DNA of 64,000 nucleotides from Deltaproteobacteria bacterium (GCA_020632715.1 JACKFA010000011.1:186001-250000); one strand, 5' to 3'. Shown: positions 1-8,770, counted from the first letter of the stretch. A program made the numbers and translations. The notes: generated by a model from the sequence alone, not told the origin.

Positions 1-1
1 G

Positions 2-2911
2 GCGGGGGTGACCCTGGACCCGGGGCACGAGCGCGCGACGCTCAGCGGGCTCGAGGCCGACGAAGGCGGCCCTGCCCCGCTCGTGACGACCTGGACGCTC
101 CGCGCGCCCGCCTACCGCGACGACGGCGCCGTCTACTTCATCGCGACCGCGACGCTCTCGGGGCGGAAGATCGGTAACACCTTCGTGTCGGTCGACGTCC
201 CGCACCTCGCGACGCGCCGCGCGGACGGCGTCTACGACGTGATCGCCGGGCCGGCGCCGCCGCTCGCGGACCAGCCGCTCACGCGCGTCCGCGCGCTCCG
301 CTGGGACGCGGGGCTCGACGCGGTGCTCGCGGGCCCGGTCGCGGGGGTCGACGTCGCGCGCGGGCAAGCGGCCCAGACGACCCCGGGCGGCACCGGCTTC
401 TGGGTCTTCCCGATGGCGGAGCCGGGGCGCTACGGGTGGTTGAGCCTCACGCAGGCGGCGCTCGCGTCGCTCTGGTGCGGCACGGTGAGCTGCAACCCGG
501 GCCTCACGTGCTCGGGCGGTGAGGTGAACGCCTGCAGCGACTTCGGCAACGTCTCGGTGATAGCGCTCCCGGGCTCCGGCGCGCGCCTCGGGCTCACGCG
601 CCGGCACGGGCGCGATCAGTCGCACGCCCTCGAGGGCACGGTCGAGACGGGCTACCGCGACATCGGGCTCTACGCGGTGGACTGGGAGGACGCCGCGCTC
701 GACCTCGACGACGACGGGCTCCTCGCCGAGGAGGAGGCCACGCGCGGGACGAGCGACTACAGCCCGAACTCCGACGAGACGCTCGCCGACGACCTCGTGG
801 AGACGCGGTTCTCCGGCACGGATCCGGCCGATCCCTTCGACGATCCCGACGTCCTCCCGCCGCTGCAGACGCGCTACGTCGCGAGCGGCCTCGTCCGGCG
901 GATCCTGCCCGACGACCTCGGCGTCGACGGCTTCCGCCACAGCGTGGCCCCCTTCGGGCCGCTCTGCGGCGAGGCGAGCTGCGTCCTCCGCGACCGCGTG
1001 ACGCGCGTCGCGATCCCCGAGGACATGCGGCACACGGCGCGCACGAACCTCGTCATGGCGCGCGACGGCGGGAGCCTCGTGTCCTTCGGCGAGCACGGCT
1101 TCCACCGGCTCTCGCTGCGCACGGGCGAGCGCGAGGAGCTCCTCGACGCGGCCGCCATCGCCGCCATCGTCCCGGCCTCGGCCGCGCCGTTCCAGGGCGT
1201 CGTCGCGGTGGGCCTCGTCCCGGTCGACGACGACCTCGTGTTCCTGTCGGTGAACGTCCCGACCGGCTGGAGCGCCGAGCGCGCCTCGCCGACGCAGGAC
1301 GACTTCCGCGTGTACGCCGTCCGCGACGGCGCCGCGACCCTCGTCCTCGACCTCCAGAAGGCGCGCTGCGACAGCGGCCTCGGGCCGTGCGCGGGCGCGT
1401 GGCCCGAGCACGCGACGCCAGATGACGCCGGCGACCTCACGGCGGGGGACTGGACGCGCGCGAACGACCTCCTCGGCGGCCAGTGGACGCGCATGTTCGA
1501 CTGGCTGCCGGCGCTCGGGCGGCTCGTCGTCGAGGTGCCGGGGACGTGGGACCGCTGGCTCGTGGCCGTCTCGCCGGACGCGAGCGAGGCGCCGATCGTG
1601 CTCTCGCGCGGTCGGCGGCTCTTGCCGGCGAGCCGCACCGAGCTGCTCCCGAGCTGGCAGGTCGACACGGGCCACGGGGACCTCCTGTTCGCGGTCGACT
1701 ACCTCGTCTCCGACGACGAGGGCGACCTGCACCCGGCGCGGCTCTTCGGGCTCCAGTCGCCGTGGCTCTTCGAGCACGCGCTGGTCGCCATGGAGGGCTT
1801 CGGGCGCGACTTCGGGATCTTCTGGGACGGGATCCTCCTGACCACGGACGAGACGAACGCGCCCTGGGAGGACGTGCGCTACGAGGGCGGCCCCGAGCCG
1901 GGCGACGTCCTCGTCGTGGGGCAGCCGGGGCTCATCCGGGGCGACGGGCTCGAGGTCGGGATGCTCTATCGCAGCGGCCCGCGCGGCGGGGTGGCGCCGC
2001 TCCTCGACGACGCCGAGCGCGCGCTCGCGGGCGTTTCGGGCGTCGACCTCGGCGAGGACGGGCGCCTCTGCTACACGCGGCCCGACCACGCCGAGGTGGG
2101 CTGGCTCGAGAGCAGCGGGGCGGCGCCCTACTGGCCGGGCAGCGCGCTCGCCGTCTGGGAGGTGCCGCGGCCGGTCGACTGCCGCGTCGCGGACGACGGC
2201 TCCACGACCGTGCTGCAGGCCGATCCGCCGGCGATAGTGCGATATGACACACCCTTCGCGGAGCCGGTCGTCGTGGAGGCGCTCGCGGGCGGCACGCCGC
2301 AGCAGCTCGTCGAGCGGCCGGACGGCGCGCTCGAGGTGCTGTACGAGGAGGATGATCTGCGCGGGCGGCTCTACCTCCGCGACGGGCGGAAGGTCGAGGT
2401 GCGCGACGGCGACGACGCGCTCCGGGTCGACGGGAAGAAGATCACGGTCCCGAACCTGCTCCCAGCGGACTGGTCGTGGCGCGCGGTGATGGCCGAGCGG
2501 CCCGACGGGCTCGTGGTCGTGGCGGCGGCCGAGGGGAAGAGCCCGACGCCGTCGGCGACGCCGGTCACGGTCCCGCGCTACGTGATGGTCGTGGACGTCG
2601 ACAGCGGCGAGTCCTGGCCGCTCGCGCCGGGGCCGATCACGCCGGGCGGCGCCGTCGCGATGACGGTGGTCCCGGGCGGCGCCTACCGCGATCCGTGGAC
2701 GGGCGGGCCGCCGCTCGCGCCGGAGGCGACGCCCCCGCCGGATCCGACGGTCCCGACGCAGCCGGGCCCGACGGACGGCGCGGCGATCCCGGCGAGCGCC
2801 GACGGCGGCGGCTGCGCGGGCGGTGGTGCCGCGGGCGGCGGCGCGGCCTGGGTGCTGGGGTCGGCGCTCGGGCTCTGCGCCCTCCGGAGGCGGCGGCGCG
2901 GGCGGGCGTGA
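2..2911 (+). CDS. Cell-surface protein with MYXO-CTERM-like anchor, 5' partial
   Basis: The frame is open to the left edge, so the N terminus and any signal peptide lie outside the window; the first possible start inside it is GTG at 8, and residues are counted from there. Residues about 231-280 form a Ca-binding thrombospondin-3-like stretch (DLDDDGLLAEEE, then GTSDYSPNSDE and GTDPADPFDDPD). The large middle part has repeated short beta-strand-like segments without a recognised fold. The tail is diagnostic: a Pro/Thr-rich linker, a Gly/Ala-rich stretch with Cys936, one hydrophobic helix (WVLGSALGLCAL) and RRRRRGRA. That matches the MYXO-CTERM sorting signal known from myxobacteria, which is cleaved and anchors proteins at the cell surface. 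It converges on the next gene with a 31-bp gap. Function unknown; surface location fairly secure. Confidence 0.8.
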   Translation, partial: AGVTLDPGHERATLSGLEADEGGPAPLVTTWTLRAPAYRDDGAVYFIATATLSGRKIGNTFVSVDVPHLATRRADGVYDVIAGPAPPLADQPLTRVRALRWDAGLDAVLAGPVAGVDVARGQAAQTTPGGTGFWVFPMAEPGRYGWLSLTQAALASLWCGTVSCNPGLTCSGGEVNACSDFGNVSVIALPGSGARLGLTRRHGRDQSHALEGTVETGYRDIGLYAVDWEDAALDLDDDGLLAEEEATRGTSDYSPNSDETLADDLVETRFSGTDPADPFDDPDVLPPLQTRYVASGLVRRILPDDLGVDGFRHSVAPFGPLCGEASCVLRDRVTRVAIPEDMRHTARTNLVMARDGGSLVSFGEHGFHRLSLRTGEREELLDAAAIAAIVPASAAPFQGVVAVGLVPVDDDLVFLSVNVPTGWSAERASPTQDDFRVYAVRDGAATLVLDLQKARCDSGLGPCAGAWPEHATPDDAGDLTAGDWTRANDLLGGQWTRMFDWLPALGRLVVEVPGTWDRWLVAVSPDASEAPIVLSRGRRLLPASRTELLPSWQVDTGHGDLLFAVDYLVSDDEGDLHPARLFGLQSPWLFEHALVAMEGFGRDFGIFWDGILLTTDETNAPWEDVRYEGGPEPGDVLVVGQPGLIRGDGLEVGMLYRSGPRGGVAPLLDDAERALAGVSGVDLGEDGRLCYTRPDHAEVGWLESSGAAPYWPGSALAVWEVPRPVDCRVADDGSTTVLQADPPAIVRYDTPFAEPVVVEALAGGTPQQLVERPDGALEVLYEEDDLRGRLYLRDGRKVEVRDGDDALRVDGKKITVPNLLPADWSWRAVMAERPDGLVVVAAAEGKSPTPSATPVTVPRYVMVVDVDSGESWPLAPGPITPGGAVAMTVVPGGAYRDPWTGGPPLAPEATPPPDPTVPTQPGPTDGAAIPASADGGGCAGGGAAGGGAAWVLGSALGLCALRRRRRGRA

Positions 2912-2942
2912 CGCGCGGCCCGCGTGAGCGACGGCGCGGGCG

Positions 2943-4355
2943 TCAGAGCGCCGGGTAGCAGGCCAGCGCGCCGCTCGCCGGGTACGAGAGCGCGTGGAAG
3001 TCGAGCGAGGCGAACGTCAGGAGCCCGCCGCCGACCGTCACCGCGAGCGGCGCGTTGATGCCGTTCTGGCCGGGGTGGACGAGGGTCGCCACCGCGCTCG
3101 CCGGGAGCATGCGCGCCGTGTCGAGCATCACGAGGTGGAGGTCGTAGTCGGTGATGCAGCCGGCGCAGATGTAGATGAGGCCGCCGTGCACCCACATGAG
3201 GCCGAGGGCGCCGTCGACGTCCACGAAGCTCGGCCACGCGTCCGTCTCGTCGTTCACGGGCTCCGCGATGGGGAAGCTCTCCACGGCCCCGTCGCCCCCG
3301 ACCACCGCGACGCGCGCGACGCCGTAGCCCTGCGGGTCGGCGAAGTCGTCGTTCGACCACGCCTCCGTGTACGCGACCAGCGTGCGCCCGTCCGCGAGCG
3401 GCGCGATGGCCTGCCCGGCCGCCCGCGCGCCGAGGTTCGAGCGCCGCCCGTCGCCGCCGACGCGCGACACCCTCACAGCCCCGCTCGCGCCTGCGCCCGC
3501 GGCGTCAAGCCGCGCGAAGAAGACCTCGGAGCCCGTGTAGTCGCCCACCGACCACGCCGCGACGAAGCCGCCGCCGGGCGCCGCCACCGCCTCGAGCCCC
3601 GTCGCCCCCGACGCGAGCGACACCGGCTGCCCGACCGCGGCGCCAGCCCCGTCGACGCGCTGGAACCACGCGCCGGTGGTCCCGGAGATCGTGGTCGCGA
3701 CGTAGAAGAGCCCGTAGCCGTCCCCCTCGGCGACGACCTGCGGCGCGCGCAGGTAGTCGGATGCCGCCGTCGGCACCGTGACCGCCGCCGCGACGAAGCC
3801 CGACAGGTCGGCCTTCGCGACGGCGAAGCGGAGCTCCTCCGCCCCCGTCTGCAGCGAGCGCTTCCAGACCACCGCCAGCCCCGCGCCCGTGGCCGCCGCG
3901 AAGGCCTCCGAGGTGTAGTTGGAGGCGTCGTCGAGCGGGAGCGCGGTCGCGCCGAGCGACCCGTCGAGCCCGACCGTCGTCACCGTGAGCGCCGACCCGT
4001 ACTCCGAGCGGACGAGCCAGGCGGTCCCGTCGCGCTCGACGAGCGCGTCGGCGCGCCACGAGGCGCCGTCGATCTTCGCCATGGCGCGCGTCGCCTGGCA
4101 CGCGAAGGCGTCGGTCGACGTGCGGTCGAGGAGCGGCGTCAGCGTCGGCCCGTCGCCGGTGTCCGCACCACCGCCCGTGTCACCGGGGGCCGTGGCGTCG
4201 CTCGCGTCGCTCGCGCCCGTGTCGCCGGGGACCGAGGTGTCGGCGACCGCGCCCCCGCCGCCGTCATCGCCGCAGGCGCCGGCGAGGAGCGCGGCGCAGG
4301 CCGCCAGCGCGAGAGAGGCGAACGGGGCTCTGGGCGATGGGATCGGGGCGCGCAT
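2943..4355 (-). CDS. Lipoprotein with beta-propeller-like repeats
   Basis: The chosen ATG at 4355 gives a 470-residue protein that opens with a classical lipoprotein signal (hydrophobic run ending AALLAGAC, lipidated Cys28) followed by an acidic tether CGDDGGGG and a linker rich in Asp, Thr and Gly up to about residue 65. The same frame stays open further upstream, but that part overlaps the next gene and carries no signal peptide. The rest shows repeated blade-like segments of the type hydrophobic-V-x-W followed by a polar turn (LAVVWKR, FVAAWSVG, TLVAYTEAW, LGLMWVHG), suggesting a beta-propeller on the outer membrane or in the periplasm. A CAGC motif lies near residue 410. It is the last gene of a minus-strand run, 62 bp after the thioredoxin-fold lipoprotein, and is probably co-transcribed. 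Molecular function unknown. Confidence 0.75.
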   Translation of the reverse strand: MRAPIPSPRAPFASLALAACAALLAGACGDDGGGGAVADTSVPGDTGASDASDATAPGDTGGGADTGDGPTLTPLLDRTSTDAFACQATRAMAKIDGASWRADALVERDGTAWLVRSEYGSALTVTTVGLDGSLGATALPLDDASNYTSEAFAAATGAGLAVVWKRSLQTGAEELRFAVAKADLSGFVAAAVTVPTAASDYLRAPQVVAEGDGYGLFYVATTISGTTGAWFQRVDGAGAAVGQPVSLASGATGLEAVAAPGGGFVAAWSVGDYTGSEVFFARLDAAGAGASGAVRVSRVGGDGRRSNLGARAAGQAIAPLADGRTLVAYTEAWSNDDFADPQGYGVARVAVVGGDGAVESFPIAEPVNDETDAWPSFVDVDGALGLMWVHGGLIYICAGCITDYDLHLVMLDTARMLPASAVATLVHPGQNGINAPLAVTVGGGLLTFASLDFHALSYPASGALACYPAL

Positions 4356-4417
4356 GGCGCCGAAGGTGGCAGCGGCGCGCGCTCGATGCAAGGCGACCTG
4401 AACGGCTCGGCGCCGCG

Positions 4418-5770
4418 CTACTGCTGACAGTAGTCCGGGAGCCCGTCGCGGTCGAAGTCCTCGCGGTCGTCGCCGCCGAAGCAGATGTCGCACGCGTCGG
4501 ACACGCGGTCGTTGTCCTCGTCCGTGTCGCCCTCGAGGAGCTCGGCGCACGGGCAGAGGTCGGGCGCGTCCGACGTGCCCGCGCAGCGCGGGCTCACCCA
4601 CTCGGGGTGCTCCGTCCGGAACTGCGCGAAGGCGGACCTGATGAGCCCCACCATCGCGTCCTCGGAGAAGACGCCGCTGTTGACCCAGCGCACCTTCCCG
4701 AGCGGATCGAGGATGACGAAGGTCGGGATCCCCGGGTTGTGGAAGCAGGACTCCTCGAACGTGCCCGGCGCCGCGAGGACCGGCTCGGTCAGGTGGAAGG
4801 CCTTCGCCCACGCGACGGCGTCGGAGACCTTCGCCGGCCCGAAGTCGATGTCCTCGATGATGAGCTCGATCGCCGAGAAGCCCCACTCACCGCTCTCCGC
4901 CTCGGCGCGGCGGTGGATCTCCTCCATCTCGGTGGCGAACTGCCGGCACGGCCCACACCAGACCGCCGAGTACACGACGACGGCCATGTCCCCGTAGACC
5001 TGGCCCAGCGTGACGTCCTTCGCGCCGTACTGGTCCGGGAAGGCGCCGAACGGCGCGAAGTAGTTCTCTTCGCACGACGGGTAGTCGGTCGGCGTGAGGT
5101 CCGGCGCCCAGCCGTTCGCCGAGGGCTCGACCCAGCGGGCCGACGGCGTGTCGAGCTTGAGCGAGTAGCGCGTCGCGGAGCCGCTCGTGCAGGCGACGTC
5201 GATGTCGAGAACGTAGTCGCCGCTCTGGTCGGCGTCGCGGATCATCGCGAGCGGGAGGCTCGCGGCCCGCGGCTCGGGCGCGGCGCGGCTGACGAGCGTG
5301 CCGTCGTCGACCTCGGGCGCGGCGAGCGTGAAGCTCAGCTCGGCGTCCGTCTGCCAGTCGAGCGTGACGCTCGTGGCGCCGCCGCAGGTGGCGCGGAGGC
5401 GGAAGCGGTCGACGTCGCCGCCCTCGCCGCAGGAGCTCAGGTAGCCGCGGAGGACCAGATCGCCCCCCTTCCAGGCGATCTCCTGCCGCTCGCCGCCTTC
5501 GCGCTCGACCACGATCTCGGCCGGACCGTCGCACGCGGCGAGGGGGGCGGCCTCGACGCCGACGGGCGTCGTGTCCTCGACGGGCGCCTGCGTGTCCGTC
5601 TCGACGAACGTGTCCGTGGTGCCGACCGAGTCCGCCGCGGGGCTCGCGCCGCCGCCGTCGTCGCCGCACGCGGCGACGCCGAGTCCGAGTCCGAGCCCGA
5701 GTCCGAGCCCGAGGAGGAGCGCGGGCGCGAGAAGGCGCGCGAGGTGACGGGTGTGGAGTCGCTCGATCAA
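4418..5770 (-). CDS. Thioredoxin-fold (TlpA-like) lipoprotein with CXXC
   Basis: The best start is TTG at 5770, which puts a basic n-region and a long hydrophobic run (LGLGLGLGLGLGVAAC) straight before a lipobox Cys; an in-frame ATG at 5833 would add 21 residues and a poorer signal. After an Asp/Thr linker comes a beta-rich domain (about 80-230), then a TlpA/AhpC-type redoxin domain (about 240-390) with the active site W271-CGPC (Cys272, Cys275) and the cis-Pro region GIPTFVILDPLGKVRWVN. The C terminus has thrombospondin-3-like Asp repeats (DNDRVSDACD, DRDGLPDYC). Known relatives reduce or isomerise disulfides outside the cytoplasm, and several neighbours are Cys-rich exported proteins. A paralogue without the CXXC lies at 19751-22255. 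Likely the fifth gene of a six-gene unit. Confidence 0.85.
   Translation of the reverse strand: MIERLHTRHLARLLAPALLLGLGLGLGLGLGVAACGDDGGGASPAADSVGTTDTFVETDTQAPVEDTTPVGVEAAPLAACDGPAEIVVEREGGERQEIAWKGGDLVLRGYLSSCGEGGDVDRFRLRATCGGATSVTLDWQTDAELSFTLAAPEVDDGTLVSRAAPEPRAASLPLAMIRDADQSGDYVLDIDVACTSGSATRYSLKLDTPSARWVEPSANGWAPDLTPTDYPSCEENYFAPFGAFPDQYGAKDVTLGQVYGDMAVVVYSAVWCGPCRQFATEMEEIHRRAEAESGEWGFSAIELIIEDIDFGPAKVSDAVAWAKAFHLTEPVLAAPGTFEESCFHNPGIPTFVILDPLGKVRWVNSGVFSEDAMVGLIRSAFAQFRTEHPEWVSPRCAGTSDAPDLCPCAELLEGDTDEDNDRVSDACDICFGGDDREDFDRDGLPDYCQQ
5680..5715. repeat. Hexanucleotide tandem repeat inside a signal peptide
   Basis: Five tandem copies of CGAGYC (Y = C or T) plus a partial sixth encode the alternating Leu-Gly run in the hydrophobic core of the thioredoxin lipoprotein signal peptide. 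Because the unit is 6 bp, gain or loss of a copy would change the length of the hydrophobic core by two residues without breaking the frame. Confidence 0.8.
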
Positions 5771-5868
5771 GGCTGCCCCCGAGGTCCTGCGAGAGAGGTC
5801 GGGAGTAGACCACGGCGCGTCCGGCCGGAGCAAGGACGGTGATGACGCACCCGCGCGGAGCGCGCCTC

Positions 5869-6692
5869 CTACGCCCAGGACACCGCGCCGTCGGTGTCCC
5901 GCGCGAGCCAGTCGACGGCGCTCCCCGGCGCGATCGCGTGGCGGGCGACCGATCGGTGGGCGGCGTCGAGCTCGTGCACGCAGGCGGCGACGCGGTCGAG
6001 GACGAAGACGTGGCCGCGCGCGTCGACGCGGACGCAGCGCGGGGCCAGCATCTGTCCGGGACCGCGACCGTAGCCGCCGAGCGCGGCGAGCTCGCGCCCG
6101 TCGAGGTCGAGGACGACGACGCGCGCGGCGCCGACCTCGGCCACGTAGATGGCGTTCGCGTCGGCCGCGACGCTCACGGGGCCGTTGCGCGCTTCATCGC
6201 CGACCGGGCCGAGGACGCGGCCGCTCGCCGGGTCGATGGCGACGATCGCGCCCCGTGGCGCGTCGGCGACGAGCAGCAGGCCGCCCGCCAAGGCGAGGTC
6301 GCGGGCGCCGTGGAGGGCGCCGCGAGGGAGCTCGGCGACGACGGCGCCGTCGCCCGGGGCGAGCGCGAGGGCGCTGCCGTCGTGGGCGGCGACCCAGAGC
6401 GCGCCGCCCGCGAAGAGGGCGGCGACGGGATCGGTGAGCTCGCGGGCGAAGCGGAGGCGCCCGTCCGGCCCGGCGACCGCGACCCGGCCCGCGCGCGGGT
6501 ACACCGCGGCGACGGCGCCGTCGGCGGCCACCACGCGCCGCCCGCCGGCGGGGAGCGCGGCGGCGCCTCGGTCCTCGCGGGGCGGGCGGCCTCGGGCCCG
6601 TCGCGGCGCGTCGAGAAGAGCCCGGCCCCTCCGGCGAGGGCCGTGGCGGCCCCTGCCCCGGCGAGGCCGGCGATGAAGGTGCGGCGACGCAT
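5869..6692 (-). pseudogene. Tat-exported beta-propeller (NHL-like) protein, apparent frameshift
   Basis: An ATG at 6692, two bases after the stop of the tail-collar gene, begins a textbook twin-arginine signal (MRRRTFIAGLAGAGAATALA). That frame carries on into low-quality Pro/Arg/Ser sequence, while from about 6570 another minus-strand frame takes over (ALPAGGRRVVAADGAVAAV) and encodes a six-bladed-type propeller with NHL-like blades (DLALAGGLLLVADAPRGAI, VSVAADANAIYVAEVG, RCVRVDARGHVFVLDRV). The propeller frame has no signal peptide of its own; its only start nearby is a GTG at 6534. The simplest reading is one gene with a one-base loss (or two-base gain) near 6545-6590, either a true mutation or a sequence error. 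If intact, it would be an exported binding or scaffold protein. It sits inside the collagen/tail-collar run. Confidence 0.7.
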
Positions 6693-6694
6693 CG

Positions 6695-7201
6695 TCAGCT
6701 GCGGCTCGGGTAGATGCCCTCGAGGGCGATGATGAAGTTCACGACCAGGTAGGGCGGTAGCGTCGCGACGGGGTTGCTCCCGCCGGTCTGACCGACGGCG
6801 TTGGCCGCGAGGGTCGTGAGCGGGGCGCCGGTGCCGTAGGCGCCGTCGGCCGCGGGGAGCAGGTTCGCGGGGTCGGTCGACGTGGCGCGGATGGTCGAGG
6901 CGTTCAGCGCGTGGCTGTGGGGCGGGAGGTTGGCCGTCGTGAGCGTGACCTCGCGCGCGCCGGCGGCCTGTCCCATCACGGGTTGCCACCCGGGGCCGCT
7001 GCCGTAGTGGACCGGGAACCGCCCCTGCAGGTTCGGGAGCGCGAAGCTGGAGACGCCGTCCCCGCCGTAGATCGTGCCGAGGAGCGAGAAGAGGGCGCTG
7101 TACTGGGCGACGGGCAGGATCTGCCCGTTGCAGAGCGCCCACCCGCGCGGGGCGAAGTTGAACCCGACCGTCCGGATCTCACCGAGAAATGGCTCTGACA
7201 T
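6695..7201 (-). CDS. Phage tail-collar domain protein (microcystin-dependent MdpB-like)
   Basis: A 168-residue protein with the complete short tail-collar signature: N-terminal FLGEIRTVGFNFAPRGWA, then CNGQILPVAQYSALFSLLG, TIYGGDG.SSFALPNLQGR, and a C-terminal LPPYLVVNFIIALEG. This is the family described as phage tail collar / microcystin-dependent proteins, found both in tail fibres and as stand-alone bacterial genes, where its role is not settled. The length is normal for stand-alone members. There is no signal peptide. It lies 41 bp after the collagen-like gene and 2 bp before the Tat-propeller gene, so co-expression is likely. No capsid, terminase or integrase gene is nearby, so this is not evidence for a prophage; a tail-fibre-like surface or secreted structure is one possibility. 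Confidence 0.9.
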   Translation of the reverse strand: MSEPFLGEIRTVGFNFAPRGWALCNGQILPVAQYSALFSLLGTIYGGDGVSSFALPNLQGRFPVHYGSGPGWQPVMGQAAGAREVTLTTANLPPHSHALNASTIRATSTDPANLLPAADGAYGTGAPLTTLAANAVGQTGGSNPVATLPPYLVVNFIIALEGIYPSRS

Positions 7202-7242
7202 CGTTCAGCGGCTCCTCGTCGTCGTGTCGCGTGGTGGCCGGG

Positions 7243-8400
7243 TCACTGGGTCGCGACCTCGACCTGGAGGGTCCCGGTGTGGCCGCCGGCGTCGCTCAGG
7301 GTGAGCAACACGTACTGCCCCGCGGCGATGGCGGCGCCGGAGAGGACGGTGAGCTCGGTCCACCCGTCGTCGACGAGGTGGCCGAGGGAGGTCGTGGCGG
7401 CGAGCCCGGCGCCGACGGAGCCGTCGAGGTTCACGGCGTCCACGGTGAGCGTCGTCCCGACCGGGAGGTCCCCCGTCACGCGGACGCGGATGGCGGTCAC
7501 GACGCGCGCCGAGCTGACGGGGGCGGCGCGGGCGTAGAACGTGGTGCGCGAGTTGTTCGGCAGGATCGAGAGCGTCCCGACCGGGGTCCCGCCGGCCACG
7601 AACGCGGGGCCGGCGTTGAGGCGGCCGAGGTTCGAGAAGTCCGTGAACGTCGTGATCGCGCTCGAGCTCGAGCCCGGCGGGCCCTGGGGACCGACGTCGC
7701 CGCGGTCCCCCTTGTCGCCCTTCGGCCCCTGCTGCCCGGGATCGCCCGGGTCCCCCTTGTCGCCCTTCGGCCCCTGCTGCCCGGGATCACCCGGGTCCCC
7801 CTTGTCGCCCTTCGGCCCCTGCTGCCCGGGATCGCCCGGGTCCCCCTTGTCGCCCTTCGGCCCCTGCTCGCCCGGGTCCCCCTTGTCGCCCTTCGGCCCC
7901 TGCTCGCCCGGGTCGCCCTTCGGGCCCTGGAGCGGCGTCGGCGCGCCCTCGACCCCCTCCCACGGCACCGCGAGCGCCCGATCCGCGACGCCCGCCCGGA
8001 GCGCCGACGGGACCGACGTCACCTGCACCCGCGGGAGCGTGTCGAAGTCCGACTCGCCGGCGCCGCGGACGCCGATCTCGAGCCAGGTGGCCCCGTCGAT
8101 ACCCTCGAAGAGGGCGCCGACGTCGACCGAGAAGAGCCCGTCCTGCACGTCCACGGCGTTCGCCGCGAGCGTCACGAGCGAGGCGCCGCCGCTCTCCGCG
8201 TCGTAGAGCGTGAACGTGAGATCGAAGAGGCCCTCCACGGGCCGCCCCTCGACGTCGAGCAGCGTTCCCCGGTAGGCGACGCTCGGGCTCACAGCGGCGA
8301 GCGCCGGCGACGCGGGCAGCGCCACCGCGAGGAGCGCGGCCAGCGCGAGGCCGACGGCGAGTCGCCCGCGCGCGGGCCAGGACCTGTCAGCGCTCTCCAT
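7243..8400 (-). CDS. Secreted collagen-like protein
   Basis: Start ATG at 8400 has a strong ribosome site (AGGAGG, 7 bases upstream). A Sec signal peptide ends near SPALAA. Residues about 36-155 form a beta-rich N domain (VAYRGTLLDVEGRPVEGLFD) of the kind often found before bacterial collagen repeats. Residues about 159-242 are 28 uninterrupted Gly-X-Y triplets, dominated by GPK, GDK, GDP, GEQ and GQQ, which should form a trimeric collagen helix. A C-terminal beta domain follows (about 250-385), a likely trimerisation or binding head. The charged Lys/Asp pattern is typical of bacterial collagens that lack hydroxyproline. It overlaps the preceding lipoprotein gene by 14 bp and is followed by the tail-collar gene. 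Probably a fibre exported to the surface. Confidence 0.88.
   Translation of the reverse strand: MESADRSWPARGRLAVGLALAALLAVALPASPALAAVSPSVAYRGTLLDVEGRPVEGLFDLTFTLYDAESGGASLVTLAANAVDVQDGLFSVDVGALFEGIDGATWLEIGVRGAGESDFDTLPRVQVTSVPSALRAGVADRALAVPWEGVEGAPTPLQGPKGDPGEQGPKGDKGDPGEQGPKGDKGDPGDPGQQGPKGDKGDPGDPGQQGPKGDKGDPGDPGQQGPKGDKGDRGDVGPQGPPGSSSSAITTFTDFSNLGRLNAGPAFVAGGTPVGTLSILPNNSRTTFYARAAPVSSARVVTAIRVRVTGDLPVGTTLTVDAVNLDGSVGAGLAATTSLGHLVDDGWTELTVLSGAAIAAGQYVLLTLSDAGGHTGTLQVEVATQ
7705..7911. repeat. Near-identical 45-bp and 36-bp repeats coding Gly-X-Y triplets
   Basis: Three copies of a 45-bp unit (starting 7705, 7750, 7795; about one base difference, G/A, in the second) are followed by two copies of a 36-bp unit (7840, 7876). 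They encode five and four collagen triplets respectively. The near-identity of the DNA, beyond what the protein needs, points to recent unequal exchange or slippage. Coding, not a CRISPR array. Confidence 0.92.
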
Positions 8401-8770
8401 CGAAGCCTCCTCCTTCCACGCCGTAGCGCGCGCCGTTCACCGGCGCCGTCGTCGAGTCGACCGCGCCGAGGGCCTGATGCGCCGTCCCCGGCTCCCCGAC
8501 GGTCGCCGTCGAGAGGCCGCCACACACCGCGTAGCGATGCCCCTTCAGCGGGTGCGCGCAGGCCGCGGTCGGCCCCGGCGGCCCGTCGGTGTCGGTGCCC
8601 TCGGACGTGTCCGTCACGACGGTCGTGTCCGTCGCCTCGCCCGTGTCGGCCGGGACCACGGTGTCGACGCCCTGGGTCGCGTCGCCGCCGCCGCCCTTGC
8701 CATCGGACGGGCAGCCCCCGACGGCGATCGCCGCCAGGACGATCAGTACCTGCACGAGCTGCGCGCGCAT
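8387..8770 (-). CDS. Small lipoprotein with Asp/Thr-rich linker
   Basis: Start ATG at 8770 gives 127 residues: signal peptide MRAQLVQVLIVLAAIAVGGC with lipidated Cys20 (VGGC lipobox), then a Lys/Gly/Asp tether and a linker with repeated Asp-Thr pairs up to about residue 60. The remaining 65 residues have two Cys (ACAHPLKGHRYAVCGG) and no recognised domain. The linker is of the same type as in the lipoproteins at 2943-4355, 4418-5770 and 19751-22255. It is the first gene of the minus-strand run that continues into collagen, tail-collar, propeller and thioredoxin genes, and its stop overlaps the collagen start by 14 bp, a sign of translational coupling. Role unknown. Confidence 0.75.
   Translation of the reverse strand: MRAQLVQVLIVLAAIAVGGCPSDGKGGGGDATQGVDTVVPADTGEATDTTVVTDTSEGTDTDGPPGPTAACAHPLKGHRYAVCGGLSTATVGEPGTAHQALGAVDSTTAPVNGARYGVEGGGFDGER

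Noticed and set aside
7705..7911. CRISPR-like array
   Set aside because: Repeats are contiguous without spacers and encode Gly-X-Y triplets in frame.
6695..8400. Prophage remnant (tail collar and collagen fibre)
   Set aside because: No integrase, terminase, capsid, portal or lysis gene nearby, and the neighbours are exported lipoproteins; stand-alone bacterial members of both families are common.
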